Assembly: GCF_003965815.1 (NCBI RefSeq)
Contig: NZ_RXOE01000001.1
Location: 186,001-250,000, forward strand
Direction: 5' to 3'
Length of the DNA stretch: 64,000 bases
Origin: Variovorax gossypii
GTDB lineage: Bacteria > Pseudomonadota > Gammaproteobacteria > Burkholderiales > Burkholderiaceae_C
Below, piece after piece: positions 25,601 through 34,943 of this stretch. The position numbers and the translations under genes were made by a program. The number at the start of each line of letters is the position of its first letter. Within the stretch, counting starts at the first letter, position 1. The notes under the pieces are model-generated. The model searched no databases, was not told the DNA's origin, and saw nothing but the letters and a program-made list of their open reading frames with translations.

Positions 25601-27322
25601 TCAGGCCTCGCTCAGCCGCACATAGGTGGCCAGCAGCGCACTCTTGGCGACCACGCCCAGCAGCACGGGGTTTTCCGCGCTCTCGATCACCGGCAGCCGC
25701 TCGCCCAGATGGTCGAGAAAGCGCTGCAGCGCCTCGCCCAGCCCGGTGCCGGCGGTGATCGGCTGGATCGTTTGGGAGAGCAGGGCGGAGGCCGTCGTCT
25801 CCTGGGGCGCCGTACCGAGCGACGAGAGCGGCACCACGCCGAGATAACGGTTGTCCGCGTCCACCACGTACAGGTACTTCACGGGGTACTGCAGGAAGAG
25901 CCTGCTCATCGCCTCGCGGTCCGCCTGCGGTCCGACCACCGTTTCGGCCGGCTGCACCAGGTCGCGCATGTGCAGCCCGCGCAGGCGCATCTGGTCGTCG
26001 CGCTGCGCGTTGCGATGCAGCGTGATCTCGTACATCGAGCCCGCATTGGCCGAGCGCGCGACGAAGTACGCGATGACGCTCGCAGCCATCAGCGGCAGCA
26101 TGACCTGGTAGCTCAGCGTCATCTCGAAGATCATCAGGATGGCCATCAGCGGCGCCTGCGTCGCGCCCGCCAGGAAGGCTCCCATGCCGACGATGGCGTA
26201 GGCGAAGGGCGCCGAGCTCGCCGCCGGCCACAGTGCCTGCACGCCCTGGCCGAACAGCGCGCCGATCATGCAACCGAAGAAGAGCGCCGGCGTGAACACG
26301 CCGCCCACCGCGCCCGAGCCCGCCGTGGCCATGGTGGCGACCGCCTTGGCGAGCAACACCATCGCGATCAGCGTCCATGCCCATGGCGTGTGCAGCACTG
26401 AATTCACCACGCTGTAGCCATTGCCCCAGACCTCCGGCATCGGCACCGACACTGCGCCCATCACGAGCCCGCCCAGCGCCAGCCGCCACGGCAGAGCGAT
26501 CGGCAGCCGCGAGAACAACGCCCGGCTGCCCTGCAGCGCGCGCAGGAAGCCGACCGCCGCGAAGCCCAGCAGCACGCCGAGCACGCAGAACAGCACGACC
26601 TCGGTGCCGTGGATCTCCGGGAACGGCGGCATCCTGTAGGGCGGCTGGTAGCCCGGCAGCGCCCGCATCGCGACGTTGGCGACCACCGAGGCGATGATGA
26701 TCGGCCCCACGCTCTCCATCGCGATGGAGCCCAGCACGATCTCCGCGACGAAGAAGGCGCCGGCAATGGGCGCGTTGTAGGCTGCCGTAAGGCCCGCCGC
26801 CGCGCCGCAGGCCACCAGCAGCCGCAGCCGTTCCGCCGGAAAGCGGAACACCCGCCCGAGCAGCGACGAGGCCAGCGCCGCCAACTGCACCATCGAGCCC
26901 TCGCGCCCGATCGAGCCGCCGGTGCCGATGCTCACCAGCGAGGACGCGCTGCGCGCCAGCGTCTGCGCCACCGGAATGCGCCCGTCGCCCAGCACGATGG
27001 CTTCCATGTAGTCCGAGGTGGCGCTGCGTTCGGCCACGCGCTTCGCGAGCACCAGCAGCAGTCCCGCCACCAGCCCGCCGAGCGTGGGGCAGGCGATGCG
27101 CGCCCACCACGGCAGGTGCTTGGCCATCGCCACGAGCCCTTCGCCCGGCCCGAGCACCAGATGCTCGAAGGCCAGCAGTGCCGCGCGAAAGAGTTCGGTC
27201 GCCAGCGTGCCGAGCAGTCCGGCCACGATGGACCACAGCAGCATCGACTGCCAGCCCGAGACACCGAAGAGACGCTGCAGCGCCGAGCGAAGATTCAGGA
27301 AGACCGAGGCGGGCCGCATCAT
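25601..27322 (-). CDS. ClC-type chloride channel/antiporter with CBS domains
   Basis: A 573-residue ClC protein with about ten or more transmembrane helices (roughly residues 25-440), followed by a pair of CBS domains (about residues 450-570) in the cytosol. The selectivity motif GSIGREGS near residue 125 keeps the gating Glu, and GGVFTPALFFG near residue 355 is the second chloride-site segment. Retention of the Glu allows proton-coupled exchange or gated channel activity. Two adjacent in-frame ATGs, at 27322 and 27319, fit the start MMRPASVFLNLRS. It is divergent from the cobalamin locus and shows no evident functional link to it. Confidence 0.93.
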   Translation of the reverse strand: MMRPASVFLNLRSALQRLFGVSGWQSMLLWSIVAGLLGTLATELFRAALLAFEHLVLGPGEGLVAMAKHLPWWARIACPTLGGLVAGLLLVLAKRVAERSATSDYMEAIVLGDGRIPVAQTLARSASSLVSIGTGGSIGREGSMVQLAALASSLLGRVFRFPAERLRLLVACGAAAGLTAAYNAPIAGAFFVAEIVLGSIAMESVGPIIIASVVANVAMRALPGYQPPYRMPPFPEIHGTEVVLFCVLGVLLGFAAVGFLRALQGSRALFSRLPIALPWRLALGGLVMGAVSVPMPEVWGNGYSVVNSVLHTPWAWTLIAMVLLAKAVATMATAGSGAVGGVFTPALFFGCMIGALFGQGVQALWPAASSAPFAYAIVGMGAFLAGATQAPLMAILMIFEMTLSYQVMLPLMAASVIAYFVARSANAGSMYEITLHRNAQRDDQMRLRGLHMRDLVQPAETVVGPQADREAMSRLFLQYPVKYLYVVDADNRYLGVVPLSSLGTAPQETTASALLSQTIQPITAGTGLGEALQRFLDHLGERLPVIESAENPVLLGVVAKSALLATYVRLSEA

Positions 27323-27392
27323 GGCCGTCGATGTTAGCGGTACCACGACTTTCGACTTAAGTAACGCTGGGCAGGGCATAGAATTCCGCCCG

Positions 27393-27619
27393 TTGGTGCT
27401 CGCGCCGTGGTTCGCACGGCGCAGTTCAACGGGAAGCAGGAGTGGAAGCCCCGGGTTCGTACCGGAACAAGGCCGAAGCCGCCTGCGCTGCCCCCGCAAC
27501 GGTCAAGCAGACGGCGCCGCAAGGTGCCAGCCCCTTTCCATCGAAGCCACTGGACGCCCTGAAACAGGTGTCTGGGAAGGCGGTGAGGAGCCGTTCTGCC
27601 AGCCCGGATACCGGCCAAC
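27393..27619 (+). promoter_or_regulatory. Cobalamin riboswitch
   Basis: This is a full-length adenosylcobalamin-type riboswitch leader in front of btuB. Landmark elements appear in the right order: GGTGCT at 27395, a GGGAAGCAGGAGTGGAAG segment near 27430, GCTGCCCCCGCAACGG near 27487, GAAGCCACTGGA near 27542, GGGAAGGCGGTGAGG near 27572 and the B12 box AGCCCGGATACCGGCC at 27601-27616. About 105 bp separate it from the btuB start, enough for an expression platform. It would switch off uptake and synthesis genes when cobalamin is sufficient. Because the downstream genes are closely packed, it may govern the whole block to about 42.4 kb. Confidence 0.95.
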
Positions 27620-27723
27620 AAGGCGGCTGCCGCACGCGTCGACGATGAACGCATGCGCGGCCATTGCGCCCAGGCGCCGGCGGGGAGGCCGGCCAGGGGT
27701 ATTGACGTTCGTTCGCTTGATTC

Positions 27724-29643
27724 ATGATTTCCCACGTTTGCTTTTCCCGCGGCCGCGTTCCTGCGCGCCGTTTCCGCCAGGCCTGCCTGCCGCTCGCACT
27801 GGTTTCCGCCTTCGGCGGCACGGCGGTCCATGCGCAGGAGGCGCCAGCCCTCGCCGAGACGGTGGTCACGGCCAACCGCACGCCGCAGCCGCTGTCGGAC
27901 CTCGTGGGTGACGTCTCCATCGTCGACCGCAAGGCGATCGAGCGCAGTGGCGCGACCGGCGTGGCCGACGTGCTCTCGCGCCTGCCCGGCATCGAGATCT
28001 CGCGCTCCGGCGGCGTGGGCAACACCACCAGCCTGTTCATCCGTGGCGCCGAGACGCGCTTCACCGCCGTGTACCTCGACGGCGTGCGCATCGACTCGCA
28101 ATCCACCGGCGGCGCCGGCTGGGAAGGCATTCCGCTCTCGCAGATCGACCGCATCGAAGTGCTGCGCGGCCCGGCCGCCGCGGTCTACGGCTCCGACGCC
28201 GTGGGCGGCGTGATCCAGCTTTTCACCAGGCGCGGCGAGGAGGGCGTGTCGCCCTACGCGGGCATCGGCATCGGCAGCTACGGCCTGCGCAAGATCGAAG
28301 GCGGCGTGAGCGGCAAGTCGGGCCTCTTCGACTACTCGTTCGGCGTGGCACATGAAGAGAGCAAGGGCTACAACGTGCAGCCCGTGGACAAGCGCAACGT
28401 GACCAAGGACGGCTTCACCAGCCCCGACCGCGACGGCTACAACAGCACCTCGGGCAACGTGAAGCTGGGCTTCCAGATCACGCCCGACCAGCGCATCGAG
28501 GCCACGATGCTCGCCAGCGATACCAAGGCCGGCTACGACGCCACCGTGGCCTACAAGACCAAGCCGCCGATCCTGTTCCGCGACGACGTGTCGAGCAACA
28601 CGCTGCGCACCGCCGGCCTGACCTGGTCGGCCAAGTGGAACGACGTCTACAGCACCCGCGTGCAGGTGACCGACTCGCAGTCGGTCTACAAGACGCAGCC
28701 CTCGTTCTACCGGACCGAGACCAAGCTGCGCGGTTACCTGTTCCAGAACGAATTCCGCTTCGGCCCGCACCTTGTCACCGCCACGCTGGAGCGCCGCGAG
28801 GACGCGCTCGAGAACGCGGCCACCACCACCTCGAAGCTGCTGTCGCGCGACCGCTCGCAGAACGCCATTTCGCTCGGCTACGGCTTCGTGCAGGGCCCGC
28901 ACTCGCTGCAACTGCACGTGCGCCACGACAGGGACAGCGAGTTCGGCGGCAAGACCACCGGCAGCGCAGCCTACGGCTACGCCATCACGCCGTCGCTGCG
29001 CTTCACGGCGTCGGCCGGCACCGCCTTCCGCGTGCCCACGCTGTACCAGCGCTTCAGCGAATACGGCCTGGCCACGCTCAAGCCCGAATCGAGCCGCAAC
29101 CTCGAGCTGGGCCTGCAGTACACCGAAGGCGCCACCCAGCTGGGCGTAGTGGCGTACGCCAACCGCGTGCAGAACCTGATCGTGTTCGACGGCTCGGCCA
29201 AGGGCTGCGCCTCGTCCTTCGGCTGCTACGCGAGCACGGCCCGCGCGCGTTACCAGGGCGTCACGCTGTCGGGCAGCCACCGCATCGGCGACGTCACGCT
29301 GCGCAGCTCGCTCGACTTCCAGGACCCGCGCGACCTCGCCACCCACAACCTGCTGGCCCGCCGCGCGCAGCGCCACGCCACCATCGGCGCCGACTGGCGC
29401 GTCGCTGGCTGGACGCTGGGAGCCGAGGTGCAGACCTCCAGCCGCCGCTACGACGATGCCGCCAACAGCGTCAAGCTCGGCGGCTACACGGTGCTGAACC
29501 TGTCGGCCACCACGCAGATCACGCGCGACCTCAACCTGGTCGCGCGCGTCGACAATGCGGGCAACAAGGACTACCAGTTCGCGCGGCTGTACGCCACCGC
29601 AGGCCGCACCGCGTACGTCGGTCTCAAGTGGACGCCTCAATAA
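27724..29643 (+). CDS. btuB: TonB-dependent cobalamin receptor
   Basis: A 639-residue outer-membrane receptor, the normal length for BtuB. A signal peptide ends near AVHA-QEA (residue 37). A TonB-box-like stretch (ETVVTANRTPQ) follows, then the plug domain (about residues 50-165, with IERSGATGVADVLSRLPG and VEVLRGPAAAVYGSDA-type sequence). A 22-strand barrel ends in ...RTAYVGLKWTPQ. It imports cobalamin and other corrinoids across the outer membrane using the proton motive force through TonB. The cobalamin riboswitch directly upstream supports the ligand. The cobB start lies inside its last codons. Confidence 0.95.
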   Translation: MISHVCFSRGRVPARRFRQACLPLALVSAFGGTAVHAQEAPALAETVVTANRTPQPLSDLVGDVSIVDRKAIERSGATGVADVLSRLPGIEISRSGGVGNTTSLFIRGAETRFTAVYLDGVRIDSQSTGGAGWEGIPLSQIDRIEVLRGPAAAVYGSDAVGGVIQLFTRRGEEGVSPYAGIGIGSYGLRKIEGGVSGKSGLFDYSFGVAHEESKGYNVQPVDKRNVTKDGFTSPDRDGYNSTSGNVKLGFQITPDQRIEATMLASDTKAGYDATVAYKTKPPILFRDDVSSNTLRTAGLTWSAKWNDVYSTRVQVTDSQSVYKTQPSFYRTETKLRGYLFQNEFRFGPHLVTATLERREDALENAATTTSKLLSRDRSQNAISLGYGFVQGPHSLQLHVRHDRDSEFGGKTTGSAAYGYAITPSLRFTASAGTAFRVPTLYQRFSEYGLATLKPESSRNLELGLQYTEGATQLGVVAYANRVQNLIVFDGSAKGCASSFGCYASTARARYQGVTLSGSHRIGDVTLRSSLDFQDPRDLATHNLLARRAQRHATIGADWRVAGWTLGAEVQTSSRRYDDAANSVKLGGYTVLNLSATTQITRDLNLVARVDNAGNKDYQFARLYATAGRTAYVGLKWTPQ

Positions 29644-31055
29644 GCTCATCTCCCCGTCCGGACGGCACCGCCAGCGGTGCCGCGGCGGTTTCATGCGCCG
29701 CCGTGCTCGTGGCCGCCCCGGCCTCGGGGCAGGGCAAGACCACCGTCGCGGCCGCGCTGGCGCGGCTGCATGCGCGCCAGGGCCGGCGCGTGCGCGCCTT
29801 CAAGTGCGGTCCCGATTTCCTCGACCCGCACTGGCTGGCGCTTGCCACCGGTGCGCCCGTGCATTCGCTCGATCTCTGGATGACCGGCGAGGCCGACTGC
29901 CGCGCGCGCCTGCACGAGGCGGCGGCCGGATGCGACCTGTTGATCGTCGAGGGCGTGATGGGCCTCTTCGACGGCACTCCCAGTGCCGCCGACCTGGCGC
30001 AGCGCTTCGGCCTGCCGGTGCTGGCGGTGATCGATGCGCAGGCCATGGCGGGCACCTTCGGCGCGCTGGCCTACGGGCTGCAGAACTTCCGCCCCGGCCT
30101 GCCGTGGGCGGGCGTGCTGGCGAACCGCGTGGCCAGTGAGCGGCACGCGGGCATGCTGAAGGACGCATTGCGCGATCCCTCGCAATGGCTCGGCGCCTTG
30201 CCGCGCGAAGCGGGGTTCACGCTGCCCGAACGGCACCTGGGGCTGGTGGCCGCCACCGAACTCGGCGACGCGACGGCGAGGCTCGACGCGGCGGCCGACG
30301 TGCTGGCCGCCACGCCGCTCGGACAGATGCCGGTCGCCCGCATGCCGCAGGTGCGCTTCGAGGCTCCCGCATCCGACGAGGCGCAGGCCGTACCGCCGCT
30401 GCTCGCCGGCCGCACCATCGCCATTGCGCGCGACGCCGCCTTCTCCTTCATCTACCCGGCGAACCTCGACGTGCTCACGGCACTGGGCGCGCGGCTAAGC
30501 TTCTTCTCGCCGCTCGCGGGCGATGCACTGCCTGCCTGCGATGCGGCCTGGCTGCCCGGCGGCTATCCCGAGCTGCACGCCGGGGCCCTGGCCGCCTGCG
30601 CGCCCATGCGCGAATCGCTCGCCGCGCACGTCGCCTCGGGCAAGCCGGTCTGGGCCGAGTGCGGCGGCATGATGGCGCTGTTCGACGAACTCGCGCTGCA
30701 GGACGGCGGGCAGGTCCATCGCCTCTGGGGCCTGCTGCCCGGCCGCGTGACCATGCAGAAGCGGCTGGCCGGCCTCGGGCCGCAGCAGCTCGCGCTCGGC
30801 AGCCATGTCCTGCGTGGCCACACATTCCACTATTCCAGCTGCGAGACGCCGCTCGTGCCCGCCGCGCACACCGCCCGGCCCGGGGCGACGCAGCCCGTGG
30901 GCGGGCGCGCCGGCGAAGCGCTGTACGTGCACGGGCCGGTGCGCGCGAGCTATTTCCACGCGTGGTTCGCCTCCAGTCCGCAAGCCACCGCGCGCCTTTT
31001 CGGCGCCATGCCCATCGAGTTGGAGAGCCATGCCGCATCAACCGACCAAGCCTAG
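29628..31055 (+). CDS. cobB: Cobyrinate a,c-diamide synthase
   Basis: A 475-residue ATP-dependent amidotransferase that amidates the a and c side chains of (hydrogeno)cobyrinate using glutamine. The N-terminal P-loop VAAPASGQGKTT lies near residue 30 and the magnesium-binding Asp region GPDFLDPHW near residue 67. The C-terminal class I-like glutaminase domain has its nucleophile in WAECGGMM near residue 347. No ATG is available. The GTG at 29628 is 16 bp inside btuB, so translation is coupled. A second in-frame GTG 23 codons later is possible but would sit very close to the P-loop. It overlaps the next gene by 26 bp. Confidence 0.93.
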   Translation: MDASISSSPRPDGTASGAAAVSCAAVLVAAPASGQGKTTVAAALARLHARQGRRVRAFKCGPDFLDPHWLALATGAPVHSLDLWMTGEADCRARLHEAAAGCDLLIVEGVMGLFDGTPSAADLAQRFGLPVLAVIDAQAMAGTFGALAYGLQNFRPGLPWAGVLANRVASERHAGMLKDALRDPSQWLGALPREAGFTLPERHLGLVAATELGDATARLDAAADVLAATPLGQMPVARMPQVRFEAPASDEAQAVPPLLAGRTIAIARDAAFSFIYPANLDVLTALGARLSFFSPLAGDALPACDAAWLPGGYPELHAGALAACAPMRESLAAHVASGKPVWAECGGMMALFDELALQDGGQVHRLWGLLPGRVTMQKRLAGLGPQQLALGSHVLRGHTFHYSSCETPLVPAAHTARPGATQPVGGRAGEALYVHGPVRASYFHAWFASSPQATARLFGAMPIELESHAASTDQA

Positions 31056-31632
31056 GACCCCGGCGCACGAGTTCATCCTCGGCGGCCAGAAGAGCGGCAA
31101 GTCGCGCCGCGCCGAGCAGCGCGCCATCGACTGGCTCGCGGCCGATGCGCGTACGCACCGCGCCGTGCTGATCGCCACCGCGCAGGCCTACGACGACGAG
31201 ATGCAGGAGCGCATCGTGCGCCACCAGGCCGACCGGGCCGAGCGCGTGCCCGGCATGCGCACCATCGAGGAGCCCGTCGAGCTCGCGCGCGCCATCGTCA
31301 CGCAGAGCACGCCCGAGACGCTGGTGGTGGTCGACTGCCTCACGATGTGGCTCACGAACCTGCTGATGCCCATGCCTTCGGAAGACGCCCGCCCCGTGAC
31401 GCGCACACCCGCGACGCACATCGCCATGCTGCTGGTGGCCCTGCGCGATGCGCCCGGGCCGGTGGTGCTGGTCGGCAACGAGATCGGGCTGGGCGTGATT
31501 CCGCTGGGCCGCGAGACGCGCGCCTTCGTCGATTCGCTCGGCCGGCTGAACCAGGACGTGGCCGCGGCCTGCGACCGCGTCACGCTGATGGCGGCCGGCC
31601 TGCCGCTGAGCCTGAAGGCGCCCGCTGCATGA
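31030..31632 (+). CDS. cobU: Adenosylcobinamide kinase/guanylyltransferase
   Basis: A 200-residue CobU/CobP-type bifunctional enzyme that phosphorylates adenosylcobinamide and attaches GMP. The P-loop is GGQKSGKS at residues 18-25, matching the GGxxSGKS of the family. The second nucleotide-binding segment VVVDCLTMWLTNLL is near residue 100 and GNEIGLGVIPLGRETR near residue 150. The His nucleotidylated in CobU is probably the one in RIVRHQADR. It starts 26 bp inside cobB and overlaps the binding-protein gene by 4 bp (ATGA). Pseudomonas-style naming calls it cobP. Confidence 0.93.
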   Translation: MPHQPTKPRTPAHEFILGGQKSGKSRRAEQRAIDWLAADARTHRAVLIATAQAYDDEMQERIVRHQADRAERVPGMRTIEEPVELARAIVTQSTPETLVVVDCLTMWLTNLLMPMPSEDARPVTRTPATHIAMLLVALRDAPGPVVLVGNEIGLGVIPLGRETRAFVDSLGRLNQDVAAACDRVTLMAAGLPLSLKAPAA

Positions 31633-32522
31633 AGAAGGTCTTCGCTCTGCTGGCTGTGCTCGGCCTTGCCCTGTGCGCGCTGTCGGCGCATGCCCTGGAG
31701 GTGGTCGACGAGCGGGGCGTTTCCGTCGAGCTGCCGCAGCCGCCGCAGCGCATTGTCACGCTGCTGCCGTCGCTCACCGAATCGGTCTGCGCGCTCGGTG
31801 CCTGCGACCGGCTGGTGGGCGTGGATCGCTATTCCAATTCGCCCGCGCAGGTGAAGGTGCTGCCGCAGCTCGGCGGCGGCATCGACCCGAACGTGGAGGC
31901 CATCGTCGCGCTCAAGCCCGACGCGGTGCTGCTGGCCAAGTCATCGCGCGTCACGCAGCGGCTGGAGGCGCTGGGCCTGAAGGTGCTGGTGCTCGAGCCC
32001 AAGAGCCATGCCGACGTGCGCCGCGTGCTCGACAAGCTCGACCAGGTACTCGGCACGCACGAGGCGCCCAAGGTCTGGCGCGTGATCGACGCCAGCGTGT
32101 CGGCCGCCGCACAGTCGGTGCCCGCGGGCGCGAAGGGCCAGCGCGTGTATTTCGAAGTGAACAGCGCGCCGTACGCGGCCGGCGAGTCGTCCTTCATCGG
32201 CGAGACGCTCTCGCGGCTGGGCATGAAGAACATCGTGCCCGCATCGCTGGGCCCATTCCCCAAGCTCAACCCCGAGTACGTGGTGCGCGCGAACCCCGAT
32301 CTCATCATGGTCAGTGTGCGCAGCGCGCAGGGGCTGGAGCAGAGACCCGGCTGGGGCGGCATCCGCGCGGTGCGCGAAGGACGTATCTGCCGCTTCAGCG
32401 AAGAGCAGTCCGACGTGCTCGTGCGGCCCGGCCCGCGCATGGACGAGGCGGCGCGGCTGATGGCCCGATGCCTTGCCGACAAGTTCGGCGAAAAGTTCGG
32501 TGACAAGGGCGGCGGGCGATGA
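31629..32522 (+). CDS. btuF: Cobalamin ABC transporter periplasmic binding protein
   Basis: A 297-residue substrate-binding protein with a signal peptide (MKKVFALLAVLGLALCALSA, cleaved near AHA-LE). The two-lobed class III fold features are PPQRIVTLLPSLTESVCALG near residue 38, PNVEAIVALKPDAVLL near residue 93 and a conserved C-terminal lobe. Between the riboswitch-controlled btuB and the permease gene, the ligand is almost surely cobalamin or a cobinamide. Siderophore-binding relatives look similar, so context decides. It is translationally coupled on both sides by ATGA overlaps. Confidence 0.92.
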   Translation: MKKVFALLAVLGLALCALSAHALEVVDERGVSVELPQPPQRIVTLLPSLTESVCALGACDRLVGVDRYSNSPAQVKVLPQLGGGIDPNVEAIVALKPDAVLLAKSSRVTQRLEALGLKVLVLEPKSHADVRRVLDKLDQVLGTHEAPKVWRVIDASVSAAAQSVPAGAKGQRVYFEVNSAPYAAGESSFIGETLSRLGMKNIVPASLGPFPKLNPEYVVRANPDLIMVSVRSAQGLEQRPGWGGIRAVREGRICRFSEEQSDVLVRPGPRMDEAARLMARCLADKFGEKFGDKGGGR

Positions 32523-33547
32523 GCGTGGCGACCGTCAGGCACACGGCCCATCTGCGTCGCGTGCTGCTGCTGGGCGCCGGGCTGCTGGTGCTGGGCGCCG
32601 CGCTCATGCTGCTGGGGCTCGGCATCGGCAGCACCGGCTTCGAGAGCTTGTTCGCTGCGCGGCACGACCCGGTGGCGCTGCAGATCGTGTGGGATATCCG
32701 CCTGCCGCGCACCCTCGGCGCCTGGCTCGCGGGCGCGCTGCTCGGGCTGGCGGGCGCGGTGGCGCAGGGGCTCTTCCGCAATCCGCTGGCCGATCCGTAC
32801 CTGCTGGGCAGCGCCTCGGGCGCCTCGCTGGGCGTGGCGCTGGCGCTGCTGATGTTCGGCGGCTCGGCCGCCAGCGCGCAGTGGGTGATGCGGCTCGGGC
32901 TCACCGGCGCGGCCTTCCTGGGCGCGGTGCTCGCGGTGATGCTCACGCTGATGCTGGCGCGCGGCGTGCAGCAGACGCTGCGGCTGCTGCTGGCCGGCGT
33001 GATCGTCGGCGTGGTGCTCGGCGCCGCGAAAGACCTCATCACCATCGCCTCGGCGGACATCCTCCAGGCCATCCAGGGCTTCGTCCTCGGCAGCACCGGC
33101 CTCGTCGGCTGGAGCGCCTGCGCGGTGATGGCGATGGTCGGCGCCGTCTGCCTGCTGGCGGGCTGGGCGCTGGCACCGGTGCTCGACGGCCTCGCGCTCG
33201 GCGAAGCCACCGCGCGCAGCCTGGGCCTGCCGCTGGGCGCGATGCGCGCGGCGCTGGTCGTCGTGCTGGCGCTGGCCACCGGCGCGGCCGTGGCGCAGAC
33301 CGGGCTCATCGCCTTCGTCGGCCTGGCGGCGCCGCACCTGGTGCGTTCGGTCGTGAAGACCACGCACGCGAGGCTGATCTTGCTGTCGGCGCTGATGGGC
33401 GGGCTGCTGCTGATGGCGGCCGACCTGCTCGCGCGCTGGCTGATCGCGCCGCAGGAACTGCCGGTGGGCGTGCTCACGGCCGTTCTGGGCGGCAGCTACC
33501 TGCTGTGGCTGATGCACCGGCGCAGCGCGCGCGGAGGCGTGGCATGA
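32519..33547 (+). CDS. btuC: Cobalamin ABC transporter permease
   Basis: A 342-residue FecCD/BtuC-family permease with about ten transmembrane helices. The family hallmark RLPRTLGAWLAGALLGLAGA lies near residue 60, NPLADPYLLGSASGAS near residue 87, and AFVGLAAPHLVR near residue 270, where it contacts the ATPase. The start overlaps the binding-protein stop in ATGA, and its own stop overlaps btuD in the same way. Together with the genes on either side it forms a complete BtuFCD importer. Confidence 0.94.
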   Translation: MSVATVRHTAHLRRVLLLGAGLLVLGAALMLLGLGIGSTGFESLFAARHDPVALQIVWDIRLPRTLGAWLAGALLGLAGAVAQGLFRNPLADPYLLGSASGASLGVALALLMFGGSAASAQWVMRLGLTGAAFLGAVLAVMLTLMLARGVQQTLRLLLAGVIVGVVLGAAKDLITIASADILQAIQGFVLGSTGLVGWSACAVMAMVGAVCLLAGWALAPVLDGLALGEATARSLGLPLGAMRAALVVVLALATGAAVAQTGLIAFVGLAAPHLVRSVVKTTHARLILLSALMGGLLLMAADLLARWLIAPQELPVGVLTAVLGGSYLLWLMHRRSARGGVA

Positions 33548-34329
33548 GCCGCGACGACACGCCCGCCGCGCTCGAGGCGCGCCGCCTGAGCGCCACGCTC
33601 GGTGTCACCGAGGTGCTGCACGACATCGACCTGGCGCTGCCGTCGGCCCGCTGGACCAGCATCGTCGGACCGAACGGCGCGGGCAAGTCGACGCTGCTCA
33701 AGGCGCTGGCGGGGCTGCTCGCGCATCGCGGCGAAGTGCGGCTCTTCGGCGAGGCGCAGGACAAGGTGCCCGCCCGTGTGCGTGCCCGGCGCCTTTCCTG
33801 GCTCGGCCAGAGCGGCACGGGCGAGGGCAGCGCCGACGACCTGATGGTCTACGACGTCGCCATGCTCGGCCGCCTGCCGCACCAGCGCTGGCTGGCCGCG
33901 CCCGGGGAAGCCGACCGCGAGGCGGTTGAGCGGGCCCTGCGCAGCACCCAGGCCTGGGACTGGCGAGACCGCCCGCTGGGCCAGCTCTCGGGCGGCGAAC
34001 GCCAGCGCGTGCTGCTGGCGCGCGCGCTCGCGGTGGAGGCCGAGGTGCTGCTGATGGACGAGCCGCTCGCCAACCTCGACCCGCCGCACCAGGCCGACTG
34101 GATGCAGATCGTCCGCGCGCTCGTCGCCGAAGGCCGCACCGTGGTCAGCGTGCTGCACGAGCTGCCGATGGCACTGGCGGCCGACGAACTGGTGGTGATG
34201 GACCGGGGCCGCGTCGTCCGCCATGGCGGCTGCGACGACCCGGCCACCCATGCCGCGCTGGAGCAGGTGTTCGACCACCGCATCCGCGTGCATCGCGTGG
34301 CGGACCAATGGATCGCGCTGCCGAAGTAG
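33544..34329 (+). CDS. btuD: Cobalamin ABC transporter ATPase
   Basis: A 261-residue ABC ATPase. Walker A is GPNGAGKST (about residues 40-48), the signature is LGQLSGGERQRVLLARAL (about residue 147), Walker B is VLLMDEPLANLD (about residue 168) and the switch His is in VLHELPMA (about residue 203). It belongs to the FepC/BtuD-like branch. It powers the BtuC permease encoded by the overlapping upstream gene. CobO follows after 33 bp with a separate start. Confidence 0.94.
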   Translation: MSRDDTPAALEARRLSATLGVTEVLHDIDLALPSARWTSIVGPNGAGKSTLLKALAGLLAHRGEVRLFGEAQDKVPARVRARRLSWLGQSGTGEGSADDLMVYDVAMLGRLPHQRWLAAPGEADREAVERALRSTQAWDWRDRPLGQLSGGERQRVLLARALAVEAEVLLMDEPLANLDPPHQADWMQIVRALVAEGRTVVSVLHELPMALAADELVVMDRGRVVRHGGCDDPATHAALEQVFDHRIRVHRVADQWIALPK

Positions 34330-34362
34330 CCACACAGAAAACAAGCACAGGAACAACACACC

Positions 34363-34932
34363 ATGCAGATCGAAACCCCACCCAGCGAGAAGCCCTACGA
34401 AAAGCCCGAGGGCGAGCGCCGCGGCATCGTCATCGTCAACACCGGCGACGGCAAGGGCAAGAGCACGGCCGCCTTCGGCCTCGCGCTGCGCGCGCATGGC
34501 CGCGGCAAGGCCGTGAAGATCTACCAGTTCATGAAGGTGCCGAGCGCGCGCTTCGGCGAGCACCGCATGTTCGAGCAGATCGGCATCCCGATCGAAGGCC
34601 TGGGCGACGGCTTCAGCTGGAAGAGCCAGGACCTGGAGCGCTCCGGCCAGCTCGCGCGCGACGGCTGGGAGAAGGCGAAGGCGGCGATCCTCTCGGGCGA
34701 GTTCTTCCTCGTGGTGCTCGACGAGATCACCTATCCGCTGATCTACGGCTGGTTGCCGCTCGAAGGCGTGCTCGAAACGCTGCGCGCGCGGCCGAAGCAC
34801 GTGCACGTGGCGCTCACCGGCCGGCGCTGCCCGCCGGAGATCATCGAGCTGGCCGACACCGTGACCGAGATGATGCTGGTCAAGCACGCCTTCAAGGCCG
34901 GCATTCCCGCGCAGCGCGGCATCGAGGACTGA
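34363..34932 (+). CDS. cobO: Cob(I)yrinic acid a,c-diamide adenosyltransferase
   Basis: A 189-residue CobO/BtuR/CobA-type corrinoid adenosyltransferase that adds the 5'-deoxyadenosyl group to cob(I)alamin or its precursors. The unusual P-loop GDGKGKST is at residues 28-35. [15 protein letters not shown] and the corrinoid/ATP site [15 protein letters not shown] follow, together with the C-terminal [22 protein letters not shown] signature, split here by no gap. The length is normal. It works on both salvaged and newly made corrinoids, so it fits either pathway. BluB follows after 11 bp. Confidence 0.95.
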   Translation: MQIETPPSEKPYEKPEGERRGIVIVNTGDGKGKSTAAFGLALRAHGRGKAVKIYQFMKVPSARFGEHRMFEQIGIPIEGLGDGFSWKSQDLERSGQLARDGWEKAKAAILSGEFFLVVLDEITYPLIYGWLPLEGVLETLRARPKHVHVALTGRRCPPEIIELADTVTEMMLVKHAFKAGIPAQRGIED

Positions 34933-34943
34933 AGAAGAAAGAC

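Noticed and set aside
29628..31055. cobB as a pseudogene because it lacks an ATG
   Set aside because: A GTG start inside btuB gives a full-length protein with intact P-loop and glutaminase motifs.
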